Source: Rhodoluna sp.
Lineage (GTDB): Bacteria > Actinomycetota > Actinomycetes > Actinomycetales > Microbacteriaceae
DNA length: 8,064 nt
Reading direction: 5' to 3'
Assembly (NCBI GenBank): GCA_017984715.1
Contig: JAGNYY010000016.1
Location: 3,298 to 11,361 of the forward strand
Below, piece by piece: positions 1 to 6,443 of the stretch. The notes under the pieces are model-generated. The model did not search any database and was not told where the DNA came from. It saw only the letters and a list, made by a program, of their open reading frames with translations. The translations under genes and the position numbers were made by a program. Each line of letters starts with the position of its first letter. Within the stretch, counting starts at the first letter, position 1.

Positions 1-1022
1 TCATCGTTGATGTTGAAAGTTTTCTCTTCAACAATGCGACGGATTTCTTGCTTTTCTTCGGTGGTGGTCAGTCGGATTCCGCTGCTTAGGCAGGCCTTCA
101 CCGATGCTTCACAACCTGCTCGCGAGAATACGAAGAAAATGGCGGGGAGCATATCTTGTTCATCCAAGATTTCAACCATGTCTGGTTTGCTGATCCGCTC
201 AATGCGGGCTTGCGAACCACCGCGACGATCGTCGTAGAAGTTTGTCTTACGACCCTTTTGTGGACGGTTGATTGGGGCGCGCATTTTCTGCACGTGTTTC
301 TGAGCGAGCTCAGGGTTCACACGCGGCGTCTTCGATGTTTCATCAAACAACTCGAGCATTTCCGAGCCAAAAAATACGTGTTGATTTAGTGGCACCGGCC
401 GAATCTCGGAAACGATGATTTGTGTGTCGCCGCGCACCTCATCTAGCCAAGCGCCAAATTCTTCGGCGTTGGATACGGTCGCGCTGAGCGAAACAATTTT
501 GACATCCTTTGGCAGGTGAAGAATCACTTCTTCCCAAACCGCTCCGCGGAATCGGTCGGCCAGGTAGTGGACCTCGTCCATGACCACAAAACCAAGGTTC
601 ATCAAGGCCTCTGAGTTCGCATAGATCATGTTTCGCAAGACCTCGGTGGTCATCACAACAATCTGAGCGTCAGAGTTCTGGTTGGTGTCACCGGTCAATA
701 GGCCAACGCGCTCGGCGCCGTAGCGCTTGACCATTTCGGCGTATTTCTGGTTGCTAAGCGCTTTGATCGGTGTGGTGTAGAAAACTTTGAGGTTCTTCTC
801 AAGAGCGAGGTGAATCGCGAACTCACCAACGATTGTTTTTCCTGCGCCGGTGGGGGCAGCAACTAGCACGCCGTTGCCCTCGGCGAGGGCGCGACAAGCC
901 TGCTCCTGAAACTCGTCCATCGGAAACTTGAGCAGCTTTATGAAACTCTCCACGGATGGGTAGCTCTTCGATTTTTTCGCCTTGGCAAATCTCTCAGCCG
1001 GGCTAAGTTCTAGTTCACTCAT
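1..1022 (-). CDS. helY: Ski2-like DEVH-box helicase HelY, N-terminal 340 codons (runs off the left edge)
   Basis: Superfamily 2 ATP-dependent RNA/DNA helicase of the Ski2/Mtr4 type. Reading from the ATG at 1022-1020, the frame stays open to the window edge. Visible motifs: Q-type FQEQA at about 38-42, Walker A APTGAGKT at 56-63, motif Ia TPIKALS at 84-90, TGD at 110-112, TTEVLRN at 125-131, Walker B DEVH at 149-152, motif III SAT at 180-182, and the start of RecA domain 2 with FVFSRAGCE at 297-305. Mycobacterial HelY is about 900 residues, so more than half, including motifs V and VI, lies outside the window. Its ATG overlaps the tatC stop in an ATGA junction with only a weak Shine-Dalgarno, so translation is probably coupled to tatC. 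Position right after tatC matches Rv2092c in M. tuberculosis. The cellular role of HelY is poorly defined; RNA processing or decay is an inference from the eukaryotic relatives. Confidence 0.93.
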   Translation of the reverse strand, partial: MSELELSPAERFAKAKKSKSYPSVESFIKLLKFPMDEFQEQACRALAEGNGVLVAAPTGAGKTIVGEFAIHLALEKNLKVFYTTPIKALSNQKYAEMVKRYGAERVGLLTGDTNQNSDAQIVVMTTEVLRNMIYANSEALMNLGFVVMDEVHYLADRFRGAVWEEVILHLPKDVKIVSLSATVSNAEEFGAWLDEVRGDTQIIVSEIRPVPLNQHVFFGSEMLELFDETSKTPRVNPELAQKHVQKMRAPINRPQKGRKTNFYDDRRGGSQARIERISKPDMVEILDEQDMLPAIFFVFSRAGCEASVKACLSSGIRLTTTEEKQEIRRIVEEKTFNIND

Positions 1023-1831
1023 GAGTCACTTTCATCGGCGAGATTATCGAGCTCATCGAGGTCGAGGCCAAGGGCTTTGGCCCGTTTTGCTGCACGCTTG
1101 TCGTGAATCATGGCAATGCCGGCAGAAAGGAAATAGAGCAGAATCATTGGAACCATGACGAGCAACATCGACATTGGGTCAGAAACCGGGGTGGCCAAGG
1201 CTGCAATGATCGCGCTGATGAATACGGCCAAACGCCAAGATTTTAGAATGCTGGCGGCGCTCAGAATTCCGATGAAGTTTAGGAGCACCAAAACCGCCGG
1301 CAGAACAAAGGCGATGCCAAAAACCAGTAGCACTCGAATCGTGAAAAGAACGTATTCGTTTGCGTTAATAACGTTCGCTGCACCACTTGGTGTGAAGCTG
1401 ATCAGGCTGGCGATGAAATAAGGCAACGAAACCCAGGCGAGCCAGCATCCGGCCGCAAAAAGCGGAACCGCGGTGCCTAGGAAGGCGATTGTGTAACGGC
1501 GCTCTTTCTTTTTCAACCCCGGGGTAATGAAAGCCCAAAGGTTGTATAGCCAGAAGGGGCTCGCGAGTAGCACGCCAAGAAAAATGGATGTCTGCATTCG
1601 CAGATCGAAAGCGCCAGTTACCGAGCCAAAGTTGATAGTGGTATTTGAGTCATTTTCAGCTGCGTATCGAACGACCGGGGCCTGAAGTAGGTCGAAGACC
1701 TGGTCAAAGATCATCCAGCCAACTACGGCACCTGCCATGATGAAAAGGGCAGACCAAAATAGGCGGTTTCGAAGCTCGCGGAGGTGACCTCCGAGCCCCA
1801 TGCGCTTTTCAGGGTTCTTTTTTCTGGCCAT
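1019..1831 (-). CDS. tatC: Sec-independent protein translocase subunit TatC
   Basis: Polytopic inner-membrane receptor of the twin-arginine translocation pathway, which binds the RR signal peptide of folded export substrates. The 270-residue product starts MARKKNPEKRMGLGGHLREL; the cytoplasmic HLRELRNRL segment (16-24) is a family signature. LWAFITPGLKKKERR (98-112) is the conserved first cytoplasmic loop, with E110 at the place of E. coli E103, involved in signal-peptide binding. ATPVSDP (213-219) followed by a hydrophobic run is the late TatC signature. About six membrane segments can be seen (near 25-45, 78-98, 113-135, 160-187, 200-217, 219-241), then a charged cytoplasmic tail. An in-frame start 84 bases upstream exists but would add an unlikely basic stretch inside tatA, so I chose 1831. 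The gene begins 10 bp after tatA with no clear Shine-Dalgarno, suggesting coupling. Confidence 0.96.
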   Translation of the reverse strand: MARKKNPEKRMGLGGHLRELRNRLFWSALFIMAGAVVGWMIFDQVFDLLQAPVVRYAAENDSNTTINFGSVTGAFDLRMQTSIFLGVLLASPFWLYNLWAFITPGLKKKERRYTIAFLGTAVPLFAAGCWLAWVSLPYFIASLISFTPSGAANVINANEYVLFTIRVLLVFGIAFVLPAVLVLLNFIGILSAASILKSWRLAVFISAIIAALATPVSDPMSMLLVMVPMILLYFLSAGIAMIHDKRAAKRAKALGLDLDELDNLADESDS

Positions 1832-1841
1832 AAGTTGCCAG

Positions 1842-2054
1842 TTACTTGGTTGAAGTCGAGTCGTCCTCGGTGGCTGCAGGCTTCTCTGCCTTCTCAGCTG
1901 CCTTGTCTTCGCCAAGGCCCTTCATTTCCTTGCGGAAGATTCGCATCGACTGGCCAAGACTCTTGGCCAAGCCAGGAAGCTTTGGTGCACCCCAGAGCAA
2001 GAGCACGATTACAAGGATGATGATGAAGTGCCAGCCTTCAAGCCCTCTAATCAT
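1842..2054 (-). CDS. tatA: Sec-independent protein translocase subunit TatA
   Basis: Small pore-forming subunit of the twin-arginine translocase. The 70-residue protein has the expected build: a short N-terminus, one membrane helix (about 9-21), a hinge WGAPKLP (21-27), then an amphipathic helix LAKSLGQSMRIFRKEMK (29-45) and a charged, alanine-rich, disordered tail. The hinge usually reads FG; here the Phe is Trp (W21-G22). TatA rather than TatB is favoured by the short length and the adjacency to tatC, as in mycobacteria where tatB lies elsewhere. The ATG lies inside the last codons of the upstream gene (8-bp overlap), with AGCAGG seven bases before it as a moderate Shine-Dalgarno. Confidence 0.95.
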   Translation of the reverse strand: MIRGLEGWHFIIILVIVLLLWGAPKLPGLAKSLGQSMRIFRKEMKGLGEDKAAEKAEKPAATEDDSTSTK

Positions 2055-2385
2055 TGGTGAACCTGCTTTCGTTTACGTCGATGTTTTTGATTGCATTAAT
2101 AAGACTACGCTGTCGTCGCGCCTGTTTCTTTGACTTTCGCTGCAAAAGAACACGACGTTTTTCCTCTAGTTCTGAGAGCGGAGTTAGCAGGGAGCTTTCA
2201 AGATCCTCAGCTTTTGGTTTAGCCTCGAGAGCTTCAAAAAGCTTCTGTGCCGTAGGTGCGATCTGGTTGACCTGGTGGAGAACGGAAACGATGCGATTGA
2301 ATAGGCCTTTACCGATAAATCCGAATACGGCTAGTGAACCAAGCGCCAATGCCGCCCAGATCCAGAACCAACCCCAGAACCCCAT
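2047..2385 (-). CDS. Small single-span membrane protein of unknown function between pafC and tatA
   Basis: I do not recognise a named family. The 112-residue product has a very short N-terminus and one membrane segment rich in aromatics (MGFWGWFWIWAALALGSLAV at 1-20, continuing to about 26). An amphipathic stretch follows (29-53). The C-terminal half is charged, probably helical, with a strongly basic patch RKSKKQARRQR at 83-93. No signal-peptidase or lipobox site is evident, so a membrane anchor with a cytoplasmic basic tail is likely by the positive-inside rule. The gene looks real: its ATG shares a base with the pafC stop (TAATG), it has a strong GAGAGG Shine-Dalgarno, and its own end overlaps tatA by 8 bp. 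Co-translation with tatA and tatC allows a link to Tat export, but nothing in the sequence proves it. Confidence 0.85.
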   Translation of the reverse strand: MGFWGWFWIWAALALGSLAVFGFIGKGLFNRIVSVLHQVNQIAPTAQKLFEALEAKPKAEDLESSLLTPLSELEEKRRVLLQRKSKKQARRQRSLINAIKNIDVNESRFTND

Positions 2386-3374
2386 TACTCAACCTCTCGA
2401 TCGAGTTCGTGGTTTTGGGACCCGAGCGCCGAAAGCGCGTAGTTGCGAACTACTTCTTTCGCCTCTGATGGGGCAATAACTCTTGCTGCTCCGCCATATT
2501 TGGCTATCAGACGCCCAAGGTTCGGTAAATGGCCAACACGGATTTGAGTTCGAATGGTCCCCGAGCCGATGTCCTTGGGTTCCGATAAAGTTTGGAACTC
2601 GCTGATTAGACGATAGGCCTCGGGGGTAACTTCTACGGTCACTTCGGTGTCAGTTGACTCGGCAACATAGGTTGCGTCTTCGATTTCGCCGACCTTCGCC
2701 GCTACGTCCGAAATTTCACGATCCAGAACCTTAATTGTTCGCATGTGCTCAATCAGGAAGTTGCGAACCGCCTTATTCGTCGGGCAGTAGCCGCGAAGAT
2801 ACCAAACGCCTCCGGTCAAGTCGATTCGGAGTGGTTCGATTTCGCGAACGCTCTTCTCTTGTTTGCGGTTGATGTATTCGCAGGAAATAGCGCGATTGCT
2901 CAGAATGGCGTCACGAAGTGTCTCGGCGCCAGACTCAATTGAGCCTGGGGCAATTGAAATGAGTTCGGAGCGTCCAAGACCTGACCCGCTGGATATTTTA
3001 TTCATCAGAGTTTTGATGTCGGCGCTGGCAGCAAATTCAGGGATGCTCGAAAGGTATGAGAGGCCTGCCGAAAGCGCAGCAACTTGTCGAGTTGAAAGTC
3101 TCGGTACATCGTCAATAACTTCGGCGGTGGTCATTGAAACCACACCTTCGTCGAGAAGGTCGATGTCAATGTAGAACGGCCACTCTTCGAACCCACCGAC
3201 CTGAGCGGTGGCATCGTTCAAGCTCCTAAGGGCTTTCACTAGGTATTCCGGTTCAAGATCAAAGTGATCTGAAATCTCTCCAACAGAAACCTCGCCTCGG
3301 TGCCCCAAGTAGCCAACCAGAGAGAGCAGGAAGTTGTAGCGATCTTCGCCATTAAAGCCTTTGAGTTTAGGCAT
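2385..3374 (-). CDS. pafC: WYL-domain transcriptional regulator PafC
   Basis: Second subunit of the PafB/PafC pair, which in mycobacteria activates most of the LexA/RecA-independent DNA damage response. The 329-residue protein has an N-terminal winged-helix-type region (about 10-55, with GEISDHFDL in the recognition area), a linker, and a WYL domain (about 155-220) with an intact W191-Y192-L193 in GGVWYLRGY and the downstream KAVRNFLIEHM (201-211), including the R204 and F206 typical of WYL ligand pockets. A C-terminal WCX-type extension follows (about 245-315). WYL domains are thought to sense nucleic acid or another ligand. I chose the ATG at 3374, which overlaps the pafB end by 8 bp; an upstream in-frame ATG at 3461 would add 29 residues deep inside pafB and precedes the usual PafC N-terminus. 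No good Shine-Dalgarno is seen, consistent with coupling to pafB. Confidence 0.92.
   Translation of the reverse strand: MPKLKGFNGEDRYNFLLSLVGYLGHRGEVSVGEISDHFDLEPEYLVKALRSLNDATAQVGGFEEWPFYIDIDLLDEGVVSMTTAEVIDDVPRLSTRQVAALSAGLSYLSSIPEFAASADIKTLMNKISSGSGLGRSELISIAPGSIESGAETLRDAILSNRAISCEYINRKQEKSVREIEPLRIDLTGGVWYLRGYCPTNKAVRNFLIEHMRTIKVLDREISDVAAKVGEIEDATYVAESTDTEVTVEVTPEAYRLISEFQTLSEPKDIGSGTIRTQIRVGHLPNLGRLIAKYGGAARVIAPSEAKEVVRNYALSALGSQNHELDREVE
2393..2398 (-). promoter_or_regulatory. Ribosome binding site GAGAGG for the small membrane protein
   Basis: On the minus strand GAGAGG lies seven bases before the ATG at 2385, inside the last codons of pafC. It is among the best Shine-Dalgarno sequences in the cluster and supports that the 112-residue reading frame is translated, next to the TAATG stop-start junction. 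Confidence 0.7.
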
Positions 3375-4386
3375 GAGCGTTTGCCACCGCCTCGAATCGA
3401 GTTCTGATTGCCTTGGTGAGCTCTGGGGGCGAAATGACCGTGATGTCGTGAGCATATTCACTCAGTTCTTCTGCGAGCAGGTGCACATCCATGAATGAGA
3501 ATGAGACCTCAGCATCAGCACCGCGTTCGCCGCCGAGGTTGAAGTGGAACCAGGCTTGACTGTCGCGGCGTACTTTGAGTGTGGCCACCTGCGAGGCGGT
3601 GTGCGCCTCTAGGTCTGCAATTGCGGCACTGATTGCTTCGGCTTTTGGCGAGCTGAACCGAACCAGTTCAGAGTCTTTTTCATTGATCTGCACGCTGCGA
3701 AAGTTCACTCTTGAGACGATGCGCTTCAGAAGAAAATTTCTGACCGCCTTCTGATCTTTGTCCCAGCAGACCGCCAGCCATTGGCCATCGATGCTTCGCA
3801 GTAGCCAGGGTTGAACGTTTCTGCGCGTGGTCTCTCCGTCTGCCTTCCGGTAATCGAATGAGACTTCAGTCAATTCTTCTATTGCCTGGCTAAGTGGAAG
3901 GAAGGACGGTTCGTGAGTTCGAAGTCGAGGAGCAAACCCCAACATATCTGCGGCAGCCGGCTCGATTCCTAGCCCACGAAGTCTCACCAATCCTCGGTTT
4001 GCTTCGCTCGAAAGAGACGCCTGCGCCCAGACCTGGGCTGCAAGATTCAAAAGTTGAAGTTCCTGGGCATCAAACGCGACTTCTTCGGGCCAGATGAATG
4101 TGTCCGAGGAAATTACGTAGCGCATTTCATCCGGGTCTGATTTTGGGTCTGGATTCGAAACTTGGATTCCCATGTCGCGCAAGTCGCTCTTGTCGCGCTC
4201 AAACTTTTTGTTGAGGGCAAAATCGTCTTCCGAGGTCTTGGCTAGATCTGACCGATAGGCATCTACTGCATGGAAGAGTTCACGCTTAGTTAGCCCACGT
4301 TCGGCATAAAGCAGAACACAGGTGAGCTGAAATAGTCGCTCGGACTTATCGGTCTTGGCAGGCTTCCAGGATTCCTCGTTGGCCAT
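3367..4386 (-). CDS. pafB: WYL-domain transcriptional regulator PafB
   Basis: Partner of PafC in the DNA-damage-response activator. The 339 residues show an N-terminal helix-turn-helix region (SERLFQLTCVLLYAERGLTKREL at 15-37, with FERDKSDLRDMGI at 62-74), a middle helical segment, the WYL domain (about 165-230) and a WCX-like C-terminus (about 265-335). In the WYL domain the signature reads W203-L204-A205 (GQWLAVCWD) instead of Trp-Tyr-Leu, while the following KAVRNFLLKRI (213-223) keeps the conserved Arg and Phe. PafC downstream has the standard motif, so one half of the pair may be altered in ligand sensing. The ATG at 4386 is the only plausible start; its Shine-Dalgarno GGGGGAG ends just two bases before it, an unusually short spacing. 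The gene lies 27 bp after the FKBP gene, with pafA missing between them. Confidence 0.92.
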   Translation of the reverse strand: MANEESWKPAKTDKSERLFQLTCVLLYAERGLTKRELFHAVDAYRSDLAKTSEDDFALNKKFERDKSDLRDMGIQVSNPDPKSDPDEMRYVISSDTFIWPEEVAFDAQELQLLNLAAQVWAQASLSSEANRGLVRLRGLGIEPAAADMLGFAPRLRTHEPSFLPLSQAIEELTEVSFDYRKADGETTRRNVQPWLLRSIDGQWLAVCWDKDQKAVRNFLLKRIVSRVNFRSVQINEKDSELVRFSSPKAEAISAAIADLEAHTASQVATLKVRRDSQAWFHFNLGGERGADAEVSFSFMDVHLLAEELSEYAHDITVISPPELTKAIRTRFEAVANAHA

Positions 4387-4413
4387 GACTCCCCCGACGA
4401 CAGTCTTCGAAAC

Positions 4414-5385
4414 CTAGTTTGCGCCCAAGATGTCGATGACAAACACCAGGGTAGAACCAGCTGGGATGGAACCCTGCTCGGTGTCGCCATAGCCTTCTGC
4501 CGGCGGAATAACTGCAACCACCTGCGAACCAATTTTCTGGCCTTCAACCGCCTTCAAGAAACCGTTGATCAAAGCGCCCTCGGCTAGCTGGAACTGAGCT
4601 GGCTGGCCATTCTCCCAGGAAGAGTCGAACTGAGTCTTGCCGTCCCACAGGAAACCTGAGTAGTGCAGAGTGACGGTTTGACCCATTTTTACAGCCTCGC
4701 CACGGCCTTCGATCAAGGTGGCAATCTCGAGGCTGGTAGGTGCCGCGCTCTTCGGGATGGTGATTCCCGGGGTGCCGTTCTCGGCGCGAACCACGCTAAC
4801 TCCAGGGAAGCCGGCCGGAAGAGCCTTCTCTTCTCCTAGAGCCTTTGGTAGGAAGACTTTCAAAATGTCAAAAACGAAGACGATTGAGTCGGTTGCTGAA
4901 ACCCCAAGGTCAGGAATGCCCTGGCCAGCGTGTGCAAGAGCCGCAGGGAACAAAATGGCAACGCGAGAACCCTGACGAACTCCGGCAAGAGCACCACAGA
5001 AATCTGGGTTCTGACCTGAGGTTAGGAACTGTGAAGCAAAGTCGGTGCCGTCAAACTTCGATGACTGGAAGGTCTTGCCGGTTCCTCCATTGACGCCAAA
5101 GTACTCGAGGTCAACTAGCTGGTCACCATAAATTTTTGGGCCATCGCCTTCAACAATCACTTTGGTCTCGACAGTTTCGGCCGAGATCGGCGTCGCGAAA
5201 TCAACTTGTGGCTGCTGGGTTAGGTCTTTAGAAACTTGGATTTGGTCAACGCTTGAGTGCTCGCTGCCTGCCTGGCAAACCTGTGAAGCGCCTTGCATCG
5301 CGGCGTCGGCAGGGTTTTGAGCGGCACAGCCGCTAAGTGCAGCTATGGTCGCTACGGTGGCAGCTAGGGCAAGAAGTTTACGCAC
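4414..5385 (-). CDS. Secreted FKBP-type peptidyl-prolyl isomerase lipoprotein with two FKBP-like domains
   Basis: Predicted lipid-anchored folding helper outside the membrane that catalyses cis-trans isomerisation of proline peptide bonds. With the GTG start at 5385 the 323-residue protein begins MRKLLALAATVATIAALSGC, a textbook lipoprotein signal with lipobox LSGC and lipidated Cys20. The C-terminal FKBP domain (about 232-321) keeps active-site residues: Y242 in LHYSG, F253-D254 in QFDSS, Y299 in GYGD and F315; the usual Trp after the V/I-x-G motif is Phe (F276 in INGF). An earlier segment (about 86-176) looks like a second, degenerate FKBP fold that lacks the FD and GYG motifs but ends in the same VFDIL strand. 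A TTG at 5394 would add three residues, but GAGAGA touches it directly; the same GAGAGA sits nine bases from the GTG. It follows trmI by 48 bp, where a weak TAAACT -10 (5419-5424) might give it its own promoter. Confidence 0.9.
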   Translation of the reverse strand: MRKLLALAATVATIAALSGCAAQNPADAAMQGASQVCQAGSEHSSVDQIQVSKDLTQQPQVDFATPISAETVETKVIVEGDGPKIYGDQLVDLEYFGVNGGTGKTFQSSKFDGTDFASQFLTSGQNPDFCGALAGVRQGSRVAILFPAALAHAGQGIPDLGVSATDSIVFVFDILKVFLPKALGEEKALPAGFPGVSVVRAENGTPGITIPKSAAPTSLEIATLIEGRGEAVKMGQTVTLHYSGFLWDGKTQFDSSWENGQPAQFQLAEGALINGFLKAVEGQKIGSQVVAVIPPAEGYGDTEQGSIPAGSTLVFVIDILGAN

Positions 5386-5433
5386 GTGTCTCAATCTCTC
5401 AAATCTCGGATGCTTCTAAGTTTATCTAGCGAA

Positions 5434-6432
5434 TTAGGCTTGTTCGCTGCGAGCAACTGCAGCGGCTTCCGCGCTGCGGATGGTCTTTCGAAGTTTCTTG
5501 TCGCTGACCTTGCGTTCACCCATGTGGTCTGGGTTCCAGACTGCGATGTCTTCATCGGCGAAATCAGGCTTTTGACGTGTCTTAAAGTTTGGAACAATCG
5601 TGCCCGGAGCCAAACGGCGCGCGGTGACCAGGAAACCCGTGTGACCAATCATGCGGTGCTCTGGTCTAACGGCCAAGCCCTGAAGGTGCCAACCTCTGAC
5701 CATTGATTCCCAAGCCTCGGGTTCGTTGAAGTGCCCGCTGTCGCGAAGCCCCTCGGTGAATCTTGAAAGCTGGGTGACGGTGGCAACGTAGCCGATGATT
5801 AGCCCACCCGGCACCAAAGCGCTTGCGCACTCCTCGATGCACTCCCAAGGTGCCAACATGTCTAGGACAATGCGGTCGACCGAGGATTCATCTTTTTTCA
5901 AAGGAAGCTGATCTTGCAAGTCTCCGATGTGGATGTCCCAGGTGTCTGGAACTACGCCCAGATTAGTTGCTACGTTTGCACGAGCGATATCGGCGAACTC
6001 CTGGCGACGCTCAAAGGAGTCAAGCTTGCCCTCGGGGCCGATGGCGCGCAGCAAATACATGCTTAGTCCGCCGGAGCCGACTCCTGCTTCCACCACTCGA
6101 GCTCCAGGGAAAATGTCTCCCATGGTCACAATCTGGGCCGAGTCCTTCGGATAGATGATTGCTGCACCACGAGGCATCGACAAGACGAAATCGCTCAACA
6201 GGGGGCGGAACGCAAGGTATTCAACGCCGAACTGGTTCAAAATCACAGAGCCTTCAGGCTTGCCAATGATGTCATCGTGCATCAAGTCACCGCGGTGGGT
6301 TCCATAACGCTGCCCGGCTTCAAGTGTGATTGTGTTCAATCGACCTTTAGGGCCGGTTAGTTGAACTCGGTCACCGGCTCGGAACGGCCCGGTAGGCAGT
6401 TTGATTTGCTGCGCTGTTGCTTTTTTAGTCAT
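5434..6432 (-). CDS. trmI: tRNA (adenine-58-N1)-methyltransferase TrmI
   Basis: SAM-dependent enzyme that methylates N1 of adenine 58 in the T-loop of tRNA, acting as a tetramer in the cytoplasm. The 332-residue protein has an N-terminal beta-barrel-type region (about 14-80) and a Rossmann methyltransferase fold: SAM-binding motif I VVEAGVGSGGLS (113-124), acidic E141 after strand 2 (DSFERR), D171 in GDLQD, LDMLAPWE (190-197) around the catalytic Asp, PGG (208-210) and the family signature RPEHRMIGHTGFL (256-268). M. tuberculosis Rv2118c is about 280 residues; the excess here is a C-terminal tail (about 272-332) ending in a basic, probably helical segment (DKKLRKTIRS). I chose the ATG at 6432, preceded by AAGGA four bases upstream; the earlier in-frame ATG at 6495 lies inside the HAD gene. 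It starts 11 bp after the HAD stop. Confidence 0.95.
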   Translation of the reverse strand: MTKKATAQQIKLPTGPFRAGDRVQLTGPKGRLNTITLEAGQRYGTHRGDLMHDDIIGKPEGSVILNQFGVEYLAFRPLLSDFVLSMPRGAAIIYPKDSAQIVTMGDIFPGARVVEAGVGSGGLSMYLLRAIGPEGKLDSFERRQEFADIARANVATNLGVVPDTWDIHIGDLQDQLPLKKDESSVDRIVLDMLAPWECIEECASALVPGGLIIGYVATVTQLSRFTEGLRDSGHFNEPEAWESMVRGWHLQGLAVRPEHRMIGHTGFLVTARRLAPGTIVPNFKTRQKPDFADEDIAVWNPDHMGERKVSDKKLRKTIRSAEAAAVARSEQA

Positions 6433-6436
6433 GGGG

Positions 6437-6441
6437 TCCTT
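6437..6441 (-). promoter_or_regulatory. Ribosome binding site AAGGA for trmI
   Basis: On the minus strand the sequence between the HAD stop and trmI reads AAAAAAGGACCCC before the ATG. AAGGA four bases from the start at 6432 decides this start over the in-frame ATG at 6495 within the HAD gene. Confidence 0.65.
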
Positions 6442-6443
6442 TT

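Noticed and set aside
7..389. Two plus-strand frames opposite helY
   Set aside because: The minus strand has an uninterrupted helicase frame with motif IV here; the plus frames are shadows.
2054..2479. Plus-strand open frame of 141 codons over the tatA-upstream gene and the end of pafC
   Set aside because: It lies antisense to well-supported, overlapping minus-strand genes, its protein is low-complexity Arg/Ser-rich and has no recognisable motif. It is a shadow frame.
4290..4547. Minus-strand frame across the FKBP-pafB junction
   Set aside because: It overlaps the end of the FKBP domain and the start of pafB in another frame; both of those have clear motifs. The translation is basic and without structure.
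5386..5433. Possible terminator between trmI and the FKBP gene
   Set aside because: The 48 bases contain no GC-rich stem followed by a T run; read-through is more likely.
5386..5706. Plus-strand frame of 106 codons opposite the trmI 3' end
   Set aside because: Antisense to conserved trmI sequence and lacking motifs.
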